DNA of 64,000 nt from Taxillus chinensis (lineage: Eukaryota; Streptophyta; Magnoliopsida; Santalales; Loranthaceae), in contig CM042090.1 in the NCBI GenBank assembly GCA_023512835.1, forward strand, positions 14,611,117 to 14,675,116. The letters are read 5' to 3'. This document shows, piece by piece, positions 21,510 to 34,400 of the stretch. Position numbers and translations under genes: made by a program. Every line of letters begins with the position of its first letter. Within the stretch, counting starts at the first letter, position 1. The notes under the pieces were generated by a model that made no database searches, was not told the DNA's origin, and saw only the letters and a program-made list of their open reading frames with translations.

Positions 21510-23571
21510 AGATAATTGCTTGTTATGCTATCCTCATTTGGTTTTTTGCTTATTAATATCTATCCTCAAGTAAGCATTTGTGATTTTTAGTTTAAGCGTG
21601 TGTGTGTGTGTGTTTTAATATGTTATCTGATTTGTCAGTAATATTTGTGGTACTCAGCCCGTAGTAGACCTACTGTATTGTTCATGTGTTAATGTGCTAT
21701 CTTTTATAAGATATTGGGAAAATATTAGTACGTGGCACGTTGATTGGTTTATTTAAGAATAAATCCAGGTGAGCTGTACTTGCATGTAGCAAAGACGGAT
21801 GGTTTCCTATGAGCTCCGGAGATTCGCAGTCCAATACCAGTATATAAATCATAAATAATATTTTAACTTATTTTACATGCTAATTCTCTGAAAATGAAAT
21901 TGTAACAAAGTTAATCCAGTCAAAAAATATCGGATCCCGACTACCTCATGCATTGTGTGCAAATTATACACGTAATTTTATTATTGTATTGATATTATTA
22001 TTTAAAATTTTAATATATAATTTTTAAAAAATATATTAAAATAACATAATTTTGATATATTATACGTCCAATTAGATATGAACTACTCCACTCGACCAAA
22101 CTGAGCAGTCCCCTGCAGTATCAACGGTCTATGTCAGTCCATTAAATCAGCAATTTAAGTCTAATGCAGGGCAGGAGTGCTACGTACGCACTAACAGTGC
22201 ACGTTCGTACGATGAGCAAAATGGCATTTAATAGCTACATGGAAAACAAAATATCACCAACCACCCAAATCGTAATGCTCAATCCAACTATTTTCGACAA
22301 AAAAGGAAAGGAGACAAGTTTGTTATTGCCATGCCATAAGAAATTGCCGATCGAGGACTAGCGTGTGTATGTATGGCACTGCTATAGAGGAATCCAAGAA
22401 ATATACGTACCCAGTTTGGTGACATATATATACGCAGAGTTTGAACGAGGAAACACGGGATATATATCCATGCAAATTTAAATACTGCATGCAGGCCAAT
22501 ATCGTCAGTGCTCAATGACCCATTAATTTTTAAATAACAACAAAATAATATTTATTAATTTTAATAAATTAAATTAAATCTAATTAATAGTGAATAATTC
22601 TTTTTTAATATCAACGAGTTTACTAAATTTAAAATAGAAACGTAAATTTAATAAAATTGTGTGGCTATTCTTATTTATTTTTTCATTATGTGCTCGTGTT
22701 AATTAAATAATATAATTCTTATGACTTATCATTATTAATATATTTAAATAGGGATGACAGGTACGTGATGTATCATTTGATTTTATTAGGTCTAATAGTA
22801 ATTTTAAATTGTGTTTCTTTATAAGTTATTTCTTTATTTTACATAATATAAATATTTAATAAAGTAATATAGTTTTAATATACTAAGCTAATTAATTAGC
22901 TCCGGCACCCCAAATTAAAATTTTATATTTAAATATTTGAAATGAATTTTTTGAATTTTGAACAATAGATTTAGGTTTATCTATAAATTTCAACAACATA
23001 TGTGGTTTTGATATTGAATTTTAAGTCTAACAAAGTAGCTAGATTTCAGGCAGACGTAATTGGATCATAATTAACTCCAGTAAGCCAACATTACTAGCGG
23101 ACAAAATGAAGTCAGCAGGCCATTAAAAATATATCCAATGGCATGTCTCATTGAATTATTTTTTTATTTTGACTATTTTGTTTGAATCTTGAATTATTTT
23201 TAAGTAAAATTTGCAAATTTAAGTTGAAAATCACCGACTTAGACTCCTAGGGTAATCTTGTTATTTGAATAAAAATATAAACCTAGACTCAACATTTATA
23301 TATAAAATCCAAAAACCTCTTTAAAAACAAAAAAAATCTAAAAATACTTAAAAACCATTCAAAACTTGAAAAGCCAAAAAATCTAAAAACAAAAAAACGT
23401 TAAAATAAATTTATACCGATACAAGTAACATTGGGTTGAATAATTAATATTTATAACTTTGAATAAAAAATAATTGTGAAATTGCTCTTGTTTTTTAATA
23501 TGATTTTCTTTTCATGATATTTTAGCATATTAAAATTTTGTTTTACAAACCTTCCACCCACAAGGGATCAC
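21510..23571. other. AT-rich intergenic DNA
   Basis: The 3' flank of PDF1, including a short (GT)n tract near 21597-21613, then AT-rich DNA with no gene seen. Frames at 22164-22361 and 22288-22515 have no recognisable content. Confidence 0.65.
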
Positions 23572-24640
23572 GGATCTTACATTCTCAATATTTTTTTAAA
23601 TGAATTTTTTTTAATCAAATCAAAACAAAGTAAAACAAGTAAAACCTTTGATATTAATTTTTAGCATGTGGGGTCAGAATTCCTAATCCTTTTCCACACG
23701 CAATTAATTTTTAAACCTTCTCTCTAGATCAAGTTAAATGACTAATTACACCTCTTCGATGATGACGACGATTATAAATAAATAAATAATTTTTCTTTAA
23801 CTTGAGGATAACTCAATGATCAAAAGTGAGTGACGAGTCTGAATGAATTTAAAACAATATTTATTAAATCAAACAAAGGCTTGTGTATGGTGTCCACGCT
23901 GCGCTGCCGATACACCAGAGACTACACCTTGGTTTTTCTACTTCTAGTCCATCAACTGTTAGCTGAAATTTTTGGGTCTTACATTCTTAATATTTTTTAA
24001 AATGAAAAAACAGTTATTTAATCGAATCAAAATAACGTAAAACAAGTAAAACTTTATGTGCAACTCTACTCTTTATTCATAGAAAGTTAAATTTAAAAAT
24101 TTCAATCCGATAGGTTTTCTATTTCATTTTTGAAATTTGCTATATTAACTCTTTAAAAATAAAAAATTAATATTATTTTTTATATAATATTATATTTTCT
24201 CTTTTTTCTTTTTTTTTTCTTTTCTCCTTGATTACTTTATTATTTCAATAAAAATAAAATAAAATAAATTTTTTTATTGGAGTTAAAGGTAAAAAAAATT
24301 GTCATTACATCTAAAAAAATCTGCATATATATAGAAAAAAATCGTTAGAGTTACTCTTATAAATTATATATTAATTTTTAGCATGTGCGTGTACCTTTTC
24401 ACACAATTGATTTCTAAACCTTAGCTCTACATCAAGTTAAATGACTGATCAATGACAATTCCAAACGAATAAATAATTTTTTGTCAACGTAAGATAACTC
24501 AATGTCAAAGCGAGTGACGAGCCTGAATGAATTCAAGACAATATTTATTAAATCAAACAGAGGCTTGTGTATGGTGTCTGTGCTGCGCGGCCGATACTCC
24601 AGAGACTACACTTTGGTTTCTCTACCTACAGTCCATAAAC
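23572..24640. repeat. direct tandem duplication, second unit interrupted by a MITE
   Basis: Unit A (23572-23956) and unit B (23974-24640) share the same order of words. These are CTTACATTCT, AAACAAGTAAAAC, TATTAATTTTTAGCATGTG, GATCAAGTTAAATGAC or CATCAAGTTAAATGAC, GAGTGACGAG, ACAATATTTATTAAATCAAA, GGCTTGTGTATGGTGTC, CAGAGACTACAC and AGTCCAT. Unit B is longer only because about 300 bases (24057-24356) are inserted in it. The units are diverged, so the duplication is not recent. Confidence 0.8.
24057..24356. mobile_element. MITE nested in unit B of the duplication
   Basis: A 300-base insertion absent from unit A, so an empty site exists next door for comparison. Ends are (TGT)GCAACTCTACTC and, on the other strand, GAGTAACTCTAACG; TTA flanks both sides (24054-24056 and 24357-24359). 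The termini resemble those of the element at 6556 (GAGCAACTCCAAGAG). Confidence 0.65.
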
Positions 24641-24855
24641 ATGGCTATCATCACACAACCAGCCTTTCCACGCCTATAGACTAAACACCAGACTTGTACC
24701 ACACCTATCAAAAAATTTAAATTATAACGATTGGTACTCTAGAATTGTTTAATTGAAATTTTGTTTTACTCGACCATAAGGATTTGGCATTGATTTTGAG
24801 GTTGATTGTATTTTTTTTTCGAGATTGGGTTTACTAGACAATTTTAAAACTTCAT

Positions 24856-25450
24856 TGATATTTGTTTCAAAAATTAACTTTTAAATTGAATAATCATATA
24901 ATATATATTATGTTTATAAAATTTAACGGTAATATAACGGTTAATTTGTGTGCCAATTCAATTAGAAAAAATTCAAACATAAATAAATTAAAATTTGTTG
25001 AAATTTGGATTCGCCTTTCATTTAACAAGGATGAACACCGCATTCATCTTTGCTATTTCAGTATTTTATTGATATTTGTTTCAAAAATCAATTATTAGAT
25101 TTAATATTTATATAATATTTGTCATATTTTTATAATCTTACATTGATCTAACGGTAAACTTTTATGCAAATTTAATTGAAAAAAATAAAAAACATAGTCC
25201 AAATTCATTATTGGTTTTTGTTATTTCAGTATTTCCTTGATATTTATTTTAAAAAATAATCATTAGGTTAAATATTTATATAGTGTGTCATGTCTATAAA
25301 TTTTCAAGATAATTTAACGATTAAATTTTTAGCAAATTCAACAAGAAAAAATCAAAAATAATAAATAAATATCCATTAGTTTCTTTTTAACATAAATATC
25401 AACAAAATACTGAAATAGCCAGGATGAATAATGTGTTCATCTTTGCTAGA
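24856..25450. repeat. three tandem AT-rich units plus an inverted end
   Basis: Units of about 165-210 bases start at about 24856, 25066 and 25237 with TTGATATTTGTTTCAAAAAT-like words, and each contains AACGGTTAAT/AACGGTAAAC/AACGATTAAA and an (A)TTTCAGTATTT end. The end of unit 1 (25026-25083), including a small hairpin GATGAA..TTCATC, recurs in inverted orientation at 25391-25450 with its own GATGAA..TTCATC hairpin. The structure suggests a MITE-like element that was duplicated in tandem. Confidence 0.6.
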
Positions 25451-26560
25451 TGAATATTGAATCCGAACTCTTGATGTTGATCTTGATTGTGTTGTATATT
25501 TGTTATTGCTCCCATATGAATTTTAAGTAACATATATAATTTCGTTGTTTTGGATATATTTAGTTAGAATTTTTTATTTTAAAATTATAATAATTATTTA
25601 CAAATACAAAAAATAAAAATCTATGATTTTTTATTTTTTAATATCTGAAAACTTGCTTTTCTGTTATAGCAATAAAAAATGATTTAATTTGTTTGTGCCC
25701 CTAGGAAAAAGAAAACAATGGAAAAGCTTGAATTGTGTTTATTGTGGTTTAGAAACCAACAAATTAAAATTTGATCTAATTCGTTGAGAGTGCCTCCTTT
25801 AGAGAGCTAATATCATGCACTCAATTATTTTTCTTACTTTCCTATATAATTATATATCAATAGATTTTCTAAATTACTCTTTATATCATTAAAATAATAT
25901 TTTATATTATTTTTTATTTAATAATAATTTTTTATAATTTAATATGAAATAAAAGTGAATGTTATGGAAATGGGATAGAAAATTCATAATTATATGAAAT
26001 AAATAGTACTTTTAATACATTTAAAAATACTGTAGAAATATAAGGAAAATAATTTTATGATTTTTTTAATTTTTTTTAAATATAAGAAACGGACTGAAAA
26101 ATTATCATTAAATCCTTAAAAATATGGAAGAAACTTAGAAGCAAATAAATAAATAAAAGGGTGAACATTATTTCAGCGGGTTAAACTTGCATAGTGCATG
26201 ACCATGTCTTGGGCGAAACGAAGTTGTGAATGCAACTTTAAATACATTTCTCCAATATATATAGTAAGTGCATTTTAATTTATTGGGTGGTACAAACAAA
26301 TCCAATGTTGATATGTATCAACAAAGAATGCAACCAAATAAATATGGACACGATATATTTATACAAAAATGAAAAGAAAAGGTAAATAGCAGCTTTGATA
26401 CTTGGACACATAGATAGGTAAGAATAAATATTTTTAAGACGACAATACCATACCAGCCATGTGTTTTTTAAAATCATAATTTTATATGATTATATGATGC
26501 TCATACACGCACACTCTCCACCACAACCATAGACAACCGCCAATCCCTCGCTACAAAACA
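25451..26560. other. AT-rich intergenic DNA upstream of EXL2-like gene
   Basis: No gene seen. About 25830-26110 carries an inverted copy of the AT-rich repeat family seen at 7255 and 29362. Confidence 0.55.
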
Positions 26561-26563
26561 GTC

Positions 26564-26571
26564 TATAAATA
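26564..26571 (+). promoter_or_regulatory. TATA box of EXL2-like gene
   Basis: TATAAATA. A transcription start about 30 bases downstream (near 26595) would fall after the in-frame ATG at 26582 but before the one at 26630, which decides the start codon in favour of 26630. Confidence 0.7.
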
Positions 26572-26629
26572 CAATATTTATATGAGTCACGTACGTTGCC
26601 TACGAACTCTCCCATACCGCACTTTTCAA

Positions 26630-27574
26630 ATGGCTCATGTTCACGCCCGATTCCCCATCCTCGCCTCCCTCCTCCTCCTTCTCCCTTGCCCCTCCGCCGC
26701 GACGCCTCGCCATCTCTCCTCCCTGGTCAAACCGAACCCCATAGTAATCAGGAACCACCGGGGCCCACTCCTCCGAGGCTCCGTCACCGTCAATCTCGTC
26801 TGGTACGGCAACTTCACCCCCATCCAACGCTCCATAATCGTCGACTTCCTCCGGTCCCTCGCCCCAGCAGCTGCCTCCGGCAAAGCAACCCCAACCCCAA
26901 CCCCCGCCGCCTCCGCTTGGTGGAACACAATCGTCGCCTACACTGGAGTCTCCTCCGCCGTCTCGGTGGGCGACCAAGTCCTAAACTCAAATTACAACCT
27001 CGGAAAATCACTCAAAACCCGACACCTGGAGGCCTTGGCGTCTCCCGCGAAACACGATCGACGTCCAAACACGATCAACGTGGTGCTGACCTCCGCTGAC
27101 GTGGCGGTGGAGGGGTTTTGCATGAGCCGGTGCGGGACCCACGGGCAGCTCGGGGGGACCAAGGGTCCCCCATCGACCTACGCGTGGGTCGGGAACGCGG
27201 AGACGCAGTGCCCGGGTCAGTGCGCGTGGCCGTTCCACCAGCCCATGTACGGACCGCAGGCGCCGCCGTTAGTTGCGCCCAACGGCGACGTAGGAATCGA
27301 CGGGATGGTGATAAACTTGGCCACTGTTTTGGCGGGCACCGTGACCAACCCGTTTGGAAACGGGTACTTTCAGGGTCCGGCGAGCGCGCCTCTGGAGGCG
27401 GTGAGCGCGTGCACGGGGAAATTCGGGTTCGGAGCGTACCCGGGGAATCCGGGGAGAGTTTTGGTGGACAGGACGACCGGGGCCGGCTACAATGGGCATG
27501 GGGTGAGCGGACGCAAGTACCTGATTCCGGCTATGTGGGACCCACAAACTTCCACGTGCAAAACGCTCGTGTGA
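26630..27574 (+). CDS. EXL2: EXORDIUM-like 2-type protein
   Basis: Intronless, 314 residues from the ATG at 26630, which opens directly on a leucine-rich signal peptide (FPILASLLLLLPCPSAA). The ATG 48 bases upstream lies only 11 bases after the TATA box and is unlikely to be transcribed. Family blocks: [88 protein letters not shown], and the end AMWDPQTSTCKTLV. The end, the NYNLGKSL motif (no cysteine, unlike the CSLGKSL of the other copies) and RCGTHG place it with Arabidopsis EXL2 rather than EXO. Probably an apoplastic growth-related protein; the molecular activity is unknown. It is about 12.5 kb from the twin copies on the same strand as the right one. Confidence 0.92.
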   Translation: MAHVHARFPILASLLLLLPCPSAATPRHLSSLVKPNPIVIRNHRGPLLRGSVTVNLVWYGNFTPIQRSIIVDFLRSLAPAAASGKATPTPTPAASAWWNTIVAYTGVSSAVSVGDQVLNSNYNLGKSLKTRHLEALASPAKHDRRPNTINVVLTSADVAVEGFCMSRCGTHGQLGGTKGPPSTYAWVGNAETQCPGQCAWPFHQPMYGPQAPPLVAPNGDVGIDGMVINLATVLAGTVTNPFGNGYFQGPASAPLEAVSACTGKFGFGAYPGNPGRVLVDRTTGAGYNGHGVSGRKYLIPAMWDPQTSTCKTLV

Positions 27575-29361
27575 GCCACCAAGGGTAGGGGTGTGTATAC
27601 ATGAACACCGGAAGAGTAACAGGATTCACAATAGCGCAATGTTCTCGGATTCGCAATCACTCACGTAACACAATATTAGTATTAGACTATTAGTCGTGTG
27701 ATGTTTATATTATATTATATTATATTATATCACATCATTCAATCGGATTGAGAATTCGATTATAAATTTTCTGATTAAAAATATGTATAAGTAGTCAAAT
27801 GAAAGAAAAGTGTATTGCCATCAATCAATTACACAAGGCAAATTATTAGGGATGATTAGCTACAACGAGCTAGACTAGAATTTGTACGTGTTCACTAGCA
27901 TTGAATGTAACAAATATGTCAGTGTTGGCTTTCAATACCGTTTCATAACCTGGACCAATTGTTTTTTATATTTAATAATTTATTTCTTCTTCGTGTATTT
28001 TCTAATCGACCCATACATATAACCCAAATCAGATACAGTAATATAGTACAAATATACTAATGTTTGTGTTTGCCCCATTAGGGGGTGCCATGCGCCATGG
28101 TTAAGGGGGATAATAACTTGAGTTAAAAGTAGGGAGGCAATTGGAATTTCATAAGTATATATATATATATATATATTATAGCAGAATCATAGTTAATAGA
28201 AACTTAAATCTGTGTTGAATGTAAATTTAATGTTTGAGATCTAAAGATCTCTCACATGTTAAGAATGAAACTGAAAGGTAGCATAGCTCTAAAGAGAGAG
28301 AGTGTGTGGGTGTGAGTGTGTTTTGCCTCAGGTGAGAGAGGTTACATAACTTGACATTCCACCACATGAGGTTGAGCTAAAGTTGGTTGGTATTATTATC
28401 AGGATTATGGGGTAATTAAGTGCAGATCATGTGTTGCATCAAGAATATGTGGTCTATAAATATTTTATCATCAATGCAACAAGCCCAAAATAATTACCTC
28501 ATCCTCGCTTAATCTTCCAACAGTGCATATCCTGTCAAAAAGTTATCCTTCAGCAGCGTAAAAGTATCAGCAGGACCTGAACCCCCCCCCAAAATGTAAA
28601 AAATTAAAGTTTAAAATGCTGCCTTAAAATCAGACAGATATATTATAGATAATACAAGGTTTTTTCAGTAGTGTTAAAGAAACTGGATAAAAAATCATAA
28701 CCAGGGCTACACCTTAGTAAATGCGTTAATCAAAACCATACCCATGTATTTTTCTTAGATATATAGCAGTTAACAAGTATATATGAGCAAAGATCATAAA
28801 AAAGGCGCTGATTAATAAAGGAAAAGGAATAGTAATCTTTATGAACCTCTTTAAATTGAATCATATTAGGGTCCTTCAATGACAATTGGTTCATGATCTC
28901 TCTATGCACATGCTTATCAATTTGTTTAACAAATACCAATACACACATGCTTATCACTGGCTCATAGAAATTTATATGCTACCCAAGAGTTGGGTATAAG
29001 TGATCACAGCCTTAAACGGATTGATAAATCAAGGTATATATTGATCGCTGCTCACCAACAAGAGAAAACGTACCACGGTCAACGAACCAACATGCGAAAC
29101 ATCCTGGGCGACAAATCAAACCAGCCAATGAGTCCCCCTCGATCGCTAGAAGCCGACAGAGTACCCTGTAGCATCCAACCTGACAACAGCCCAAAACGAT
29201 TGCCAGTCGAACGGTCCACAATTCATTATAATGGGTGCCCAAATCCGAAGCCCACTGCAACTTCCTAAGATTTCCCCTCAAATCCTCATTTCACATTTCC
29301 TCCTTGTGATTTCCCTCCAGACCCCCAATTTGGGTTCAAAAACTCTCAAATTTCATTTATT
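27575..29361. other. intergenic DNA, no gene seen
   Basis: AT-rich with short (AT)n at 28157-28176. A moderately GC patch at 29000-29280 has short frames on both strands with no recognised domain. Confidence 0.6.
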
Positions 29362-30320
29362 TTATGTATATTCGTATAAAAAACAAACAAATAATTTAAA
29401 TATGTAAATCTAAAAAAATAATGAAAAAATTACTAGTAGTGTCCGTAGGAAATAATATTCATTTTTATAATTATTAAATTATAAATTTTTTATTTTTATC
29501 CCTTTCATTTGTTTTCCTCATTAATGTTTACTTTATATTTACATTAAATAAAAATTTTAATGTAAAATATTATTTCAAGAGTGATTAAAAAATCTCTTAT
29601 ATCATCAATGCCATACAATATATATATATATATATATATAAGTATGTTTTCTTTCATTCACGAGAGAAGTAAAAAAAATATAAAATTATCATCATAAATG
29701 AAGCTTTGTACTTAACTTATCTATATATGGAAATTATATAATGTATTAGAGTACTTATAATATATTCATATAAAAGTATGTTTTAGTTTATTCAGGGAAA
29801 AAAAGTAAAAAAGTAAAAAAAATAAAATTAATAATTAAAATTTTATATTTAACTTTTTCTATGAGATTTATATAGTGTTTCATTGTTCATTCATTACAAT
29901 TATTAAGTTATATAAAAAATCTCATATCTCTTATTCACATTTTTACAGCTTTACTTTTATGTTATATTAAATTATAAGAAAATATTATTAAATAAAAATA
30001 GTGATTAATAGAATTTATTATTATGTATATTTATATAAAAAATAAACAAACAATTTAAATATATAAATCTAAAAAAATGATGAAAATGAAATAATATTTA
30101 TTTTTATGATTATTAAATTATAAATTTGTTATTTTTCTTACCTCTTTCGTTTGTTTTTCTGGTAATTTTTACTTTATAGTCATATTAAATAAAAATTTTA
30201 ATATAAAATATTATTTTAATAATATAAAGAATAATTAAGAGAGATGAAAAATAATTTAAACCTTTAAACTTATAAAAAAAATCTCTTATATTATCCAATA
30301 CCATATATATATATATAGCT
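29362..30320. repeat. cluster of three related AT-rich repeat copies
   Basis: Copies at about 29362-29640 and 30023-30320 align along their full length: TATATTCGTATAAAAAACAA versus TATATTTATATAAAAAATAA, then AATTTAAATAT..AAATCTAAAAAAAT, ATTATTAAATTATAAATTT, and CTCTTATAT..TCAATGCCATA versus CTCTTATAT..CCAATACCATA, each ending in an (AT)n tract. A third, partial copy lies between (about 29750-30010). It is the same family as 7255-7625. Confidence 0.65.
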
Positions 30321-30523
30321 TAGTGGGGTGATTTATCTTAAATCATTGTAAACAATGTTAACGGAAGAGACACTGTGATCCCTTTCTCAAAAATAAGTCG
30401 ATCTGGCTGGGGTTCATCATTGGAGTAACGTTGGTATGAACATTTTTTGGCGAATATTCATTCGGGTATTCTCATCGCAGCTGCTTCGGCTTTGGGATTA
30501 GAATGAGATTAGGGGTGGGGGGT

Positions 30524-30573
<50 letters not shown>

Positions 30574-31278
30574 TAGGTGAGTGGGTTTGGGGTTGGTATC
30601 ACACTATCACCCGTCTTCTAAAGCCCCGAGGCCGAGGGTCGGTAGCTGCCTCCCCCCTCCTACCTACTTCCGCATTGTGTGAGGGCATTTTCGTTATTTA
30701 CTATTCTCCACCAACCCCCATTCAGAGGCTTCTTTTTTTTTTTTTAGCTATTTATTATTTAAAATTAATAGTACATCTCACCCAGTCACCCACGGTTTCG
30801 ATTCCTCTACCTACGACTTCTCCTTCACCGTAAATTATTTTTCACCGGTTTAACTAGCTAGCTAGTAGCATGGACTCTCATTTTTATATTAATTCTTTTA
30901 ATTTCCTTTTTTAAGATTTAAAGAAAATCTTAATTTTAAAATAAAAGCTACACAACATTAACTTCCGTAAAATTTAATATTTTAAAATAAAAAATTAAAA
31001 AAGAATATATATATAATAAAACATAGAAAATAAATAAAATATATTTTTTCCTAAAGTAAAATTATAAATTACGACAAGAACGGTCAAAAGAATAAATAGA
31101 AGCTGGTATACTCAATACGGGCCATGTGAACATGAAACAAAACTATTTAATTGCCTTGCATTTTCAGTGTTCCGAAATTACCAAAACAACCTTTTGCCCG
31201 CAACAACAACAACCACCGCCACGCCACGCACGACTCCACCAGACACGCACGCAGACGCTTCCGAAAGAAACACACACT
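30321..31278. other. upstream region of DAHP synthase
   Basis: No gene seen. Contains a compound microsatellite (30524-30573), a GC-rich patch (30600-30690) and then AT-rich DNA up to the promoter. Confidence 0.55.
30524..30573. repeat. (GT)n(GA)n compound microsatellite
   Basis: About 12 GT units directly followed by about 13 GA units, roughly 0.7 kb upstream of the DAHP synthase TATA box. Confidence 0.9.
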
Positions 31279-31285
31279 TATAAAA
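31279..31285 (+). promoter_or_regulatory. TATA box of DAHP synthase
   Basis: TATAAAA in a good context, 152 bases upstream of the ATG at 31431, predicting a leader of about 120 bases. Confidence 0.7.
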
Positions 31286-31430
31286 CCCTCGCAGCCTCGC
31301 TCTCCCTTTTCTCCCAATTCGTCTCCGACTCCGAGGAAGAACCCAAACCAACAAACCGCGGTCACATTACGAATACGGTTCTTCAAACCAACCACCTCCG
31401 CACCAAAAACAAAAAAAAAAAAAGCAAAAA

Positions 31431-34400
31431 ATGTCCATCGCGACCGGCTCCTCTGTGGCCTCCTCCAAATCATCCCTAATTCCTAACCAACCACATCTCG
31501 CGTCCTCCAAACCCCACCAACCACAATTCTCTCTCCTCCCCACCAACCCTAGGACCGCTGCTGCCGCCCGCTCCATCTCCGCCGTCCACGCCGCCGACAG
31601 CCCCAAGACCCCCATTGCCGTCCAGTCTCCGGCCAAGCCCGCGGCGGCGAAGCAGGCGGTCCCGGGGAAATGGAGCCTGGAGAGTTGGAAGGGCAAGAAG
31701 GCTCTTCAGCTCCCGGAGTACCCGGATCCGAAGGAGTTGGACTCGGTCCTCCGGACCCTCGAGGCCTTCCCTCCCATCGTCTTCGCCGGGGAGGCGCGGA
31801 ACCTGGAGGAACGCCTCGGTGAGGCCGCCATGGGCAACGCGTTCCTCCTCCAGGGTGGTGACTGCGCCGAGAGCTTCAAGGAGTTCAACGCCAACAACAT
31901 TAGGGACACCTTCAGGGTCCTTCTTCAGATGAGTGTTGTCCTCATGTTCGGAGGCCAAATGCCCATCATCAAGGTCTCTCACTTTTCCATCCTCCACTCG
32001 TTTTTTTGGTTTTTTTTTGTTTTTGCTATTTTAATGGTTAGAATCGACCGATGTTATGTATTATTGTCTTGATGGTTTTTGTGTTGTTGTTTATAGGTTG
32101 GGAGAATGGCGGGTCAATTTGCGAAGCCGAGGTCGGAGGCGTTAGAGGAGAGGGACGGAGTGAAGCTTCCGAGTTACAGAGGGGACAATGTGAACGGAGA
32201 CGCTTTTGATTTGAAGACGAGGACTCCGGACCCGCAGAGGTTGATCAGAGCTTACTGCCAGTCTGCTGCCACTCTCAATCTTTTGAGGGCTTTCGCCACC
32301 GGAGGTTACGCTGCTATGCATAGGGTCACGCAGTGGAATCTGGACTTCACAGAGAACAGTGACCAAGGGGACAGGTAATTCTTAGTTTTTATTTTCGTAA
32401 TTTGTTTTTTCTTTGTCGGGTTACTTTTTTTTTTTTTTTTTTTGGGTTGTTTTCACTAGAACTGGAAGGAGCTGTGTTCCTTTGTTTTGTTTGTTTCCAT
32501 AGATATGTTAGGGCATGGTTTTATGGTTGTGAGATGATGAAAGCACTGCCTTACCTTTTTTTCAGTTTCCCCAGAAAATATTCTAAATCGGATGGTCTAA
32601 ACTTGTCTTTTCTGGAGGCTCTACTGTTACTATAACATTTGATTTACTTTTTCTTTTTTGGAATTAACGGAGTTGTTTGTTTATGTCGGAGGGATTTAAG
32701 ATGAGTGTTAGCCGTTGGATTTTTGTCTTAACAATTATTAGTTTCGGATACTTCAGATACTTCAAACCAGTCTTCTCTTGGCCTTTACTGCTGTTGCCCG
32801 TTACATTTGGTTGTCTGAAATTACTCATGGGTTTGACAGAGGACTCTGATGTTGGATTTGAAATAGAATTAGGTGTGAGTGTTTTTTTTTTTTTTTACGG
32901 AGGGGCTTGGTAAATTGTGTTATGTTTGTGTTTGGCACATGATGGGGCTTTAGGTACCGGGAGCTTGCCAACCGTGTTGATGAAGCCCTTGGATTCATGT
33001 CTGCTGCTGGGCTCACAGTAGATCATCCAATCATGACGACCACTGATTTCTGGACATCCCATGAGTGCTTGCTATTGCCATATGAGCAGTCACTTACCCG
33101 CCTCGACTCAACCTCAGGCCTCTACTATGATTGTTCTGCTCATATGATCTGGGTTGGAGAACGCACCCGACAATTGGATGGCGCCCATGTTGAATTCTTA
33201 AGAGGCGTAGCCAATCCCCTGGGAATAAAGGTAATCTTTTCAAATATTAATAATTGATGATATTAATGCTAAATTAGAGAACACTATTCCCTCAATTTCT
33301 TTTCAAGCTAATAATTCTGGATCCGAGAAGTTGAAATTGATGGTTTGAAAGCATATAAATTTTGTGGCGCAGGTCAGTGATAAGATGGACCCAATGCAGC
33401 TAGTCAAGCTCATTGACATTTTGAATCCTCAGAACAAACCAGGGAGAATAACAATTATAACTAGAATGGGAGCAGAGAACATGAGGGTTAAGCTTCCTCA
33501 TCTAATCCGGGCAGTTCGCAGGGAAGGGCAAATTGTTACATGGGTCTCTGATCCTATGCATGGAAATACCATCAAGGCTCCATGTGGTCTAAAAACTCGC
33601 CCCTTTGATGCCATCAGGGTATATTATATATCTTTTCTATTTAGTTTACTCGCACCTATTGCTTTGGAACTATCTGATTTGAGCAGGGGAATATTGCATA
33701 AAGCCTAAAATTTATGCTGCTGGGTATCAGTGCAAAGTTATATACTTACTCAACATTCTGAAAAATGTATTGATATATAATCATTTAGAAACTATAGTAA
33801 CGAAAATTTTATCCCTGAAATCTTCTATGATCCTAAAAATGATTCAATGAGTGCAAGTAGTCTCCAATGAATGGGGACAAACAAAAAAGAGAAAAAAGGA
33901 AAGAAAAGAGAAATACAATTGCGGAAAAGGGGTAAGATTTCCCGTCTATATTTTATCCTAATTTGGCTTAGTCCTGTTGTTCTCTTCATAGAGTATTGTG
34001 GAAAATATCCATAATGAAGAATTACTGATTCTCCATGTATAGTCATAAGCGTTCATCATTATTTAATATTGATTTTAACAGTTCTTCCCATGCACCTTTT
34101 GTTGATCGGTGTGCTGTATTCCTCTAACAAGCGTTACCTTATATACCTGTTTCCTATATTTTGCTTCATCCTTAAGGGGTAGAAACTTGCATATACTCTG
34201 ACATGAACTGATATAGTTGGGCAGTTCACTGTTAACTTAAATGAACCTAATTTCAGTAGAATCAATTTAATGCACAATGCAAATTACATGTGGTAGGTAG
34301 AAAGGTACATCATATATGGTTGGTGACCTAATTGATAGTTGTCGGGAAGAAATTTCCTTGGTAGGTGGGTAGTTTTGTTTTATTGGACCATGTGGGTCGG

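Noticed and set aside
26582..26629. N-terminal extension of the EXL2-like protein from the upstream ATG
   Set aside because: This ATG lies only 11 bases after the TATA box, upstream of the likely transcription start, and would bury the signal peptide behind 16 polar residues.
28990..29268. Overlapping frames on both strands near 29 kb
   Set aside because: About 90 residues each, no recognisable motif; likely by chance in a GC-richer patch.
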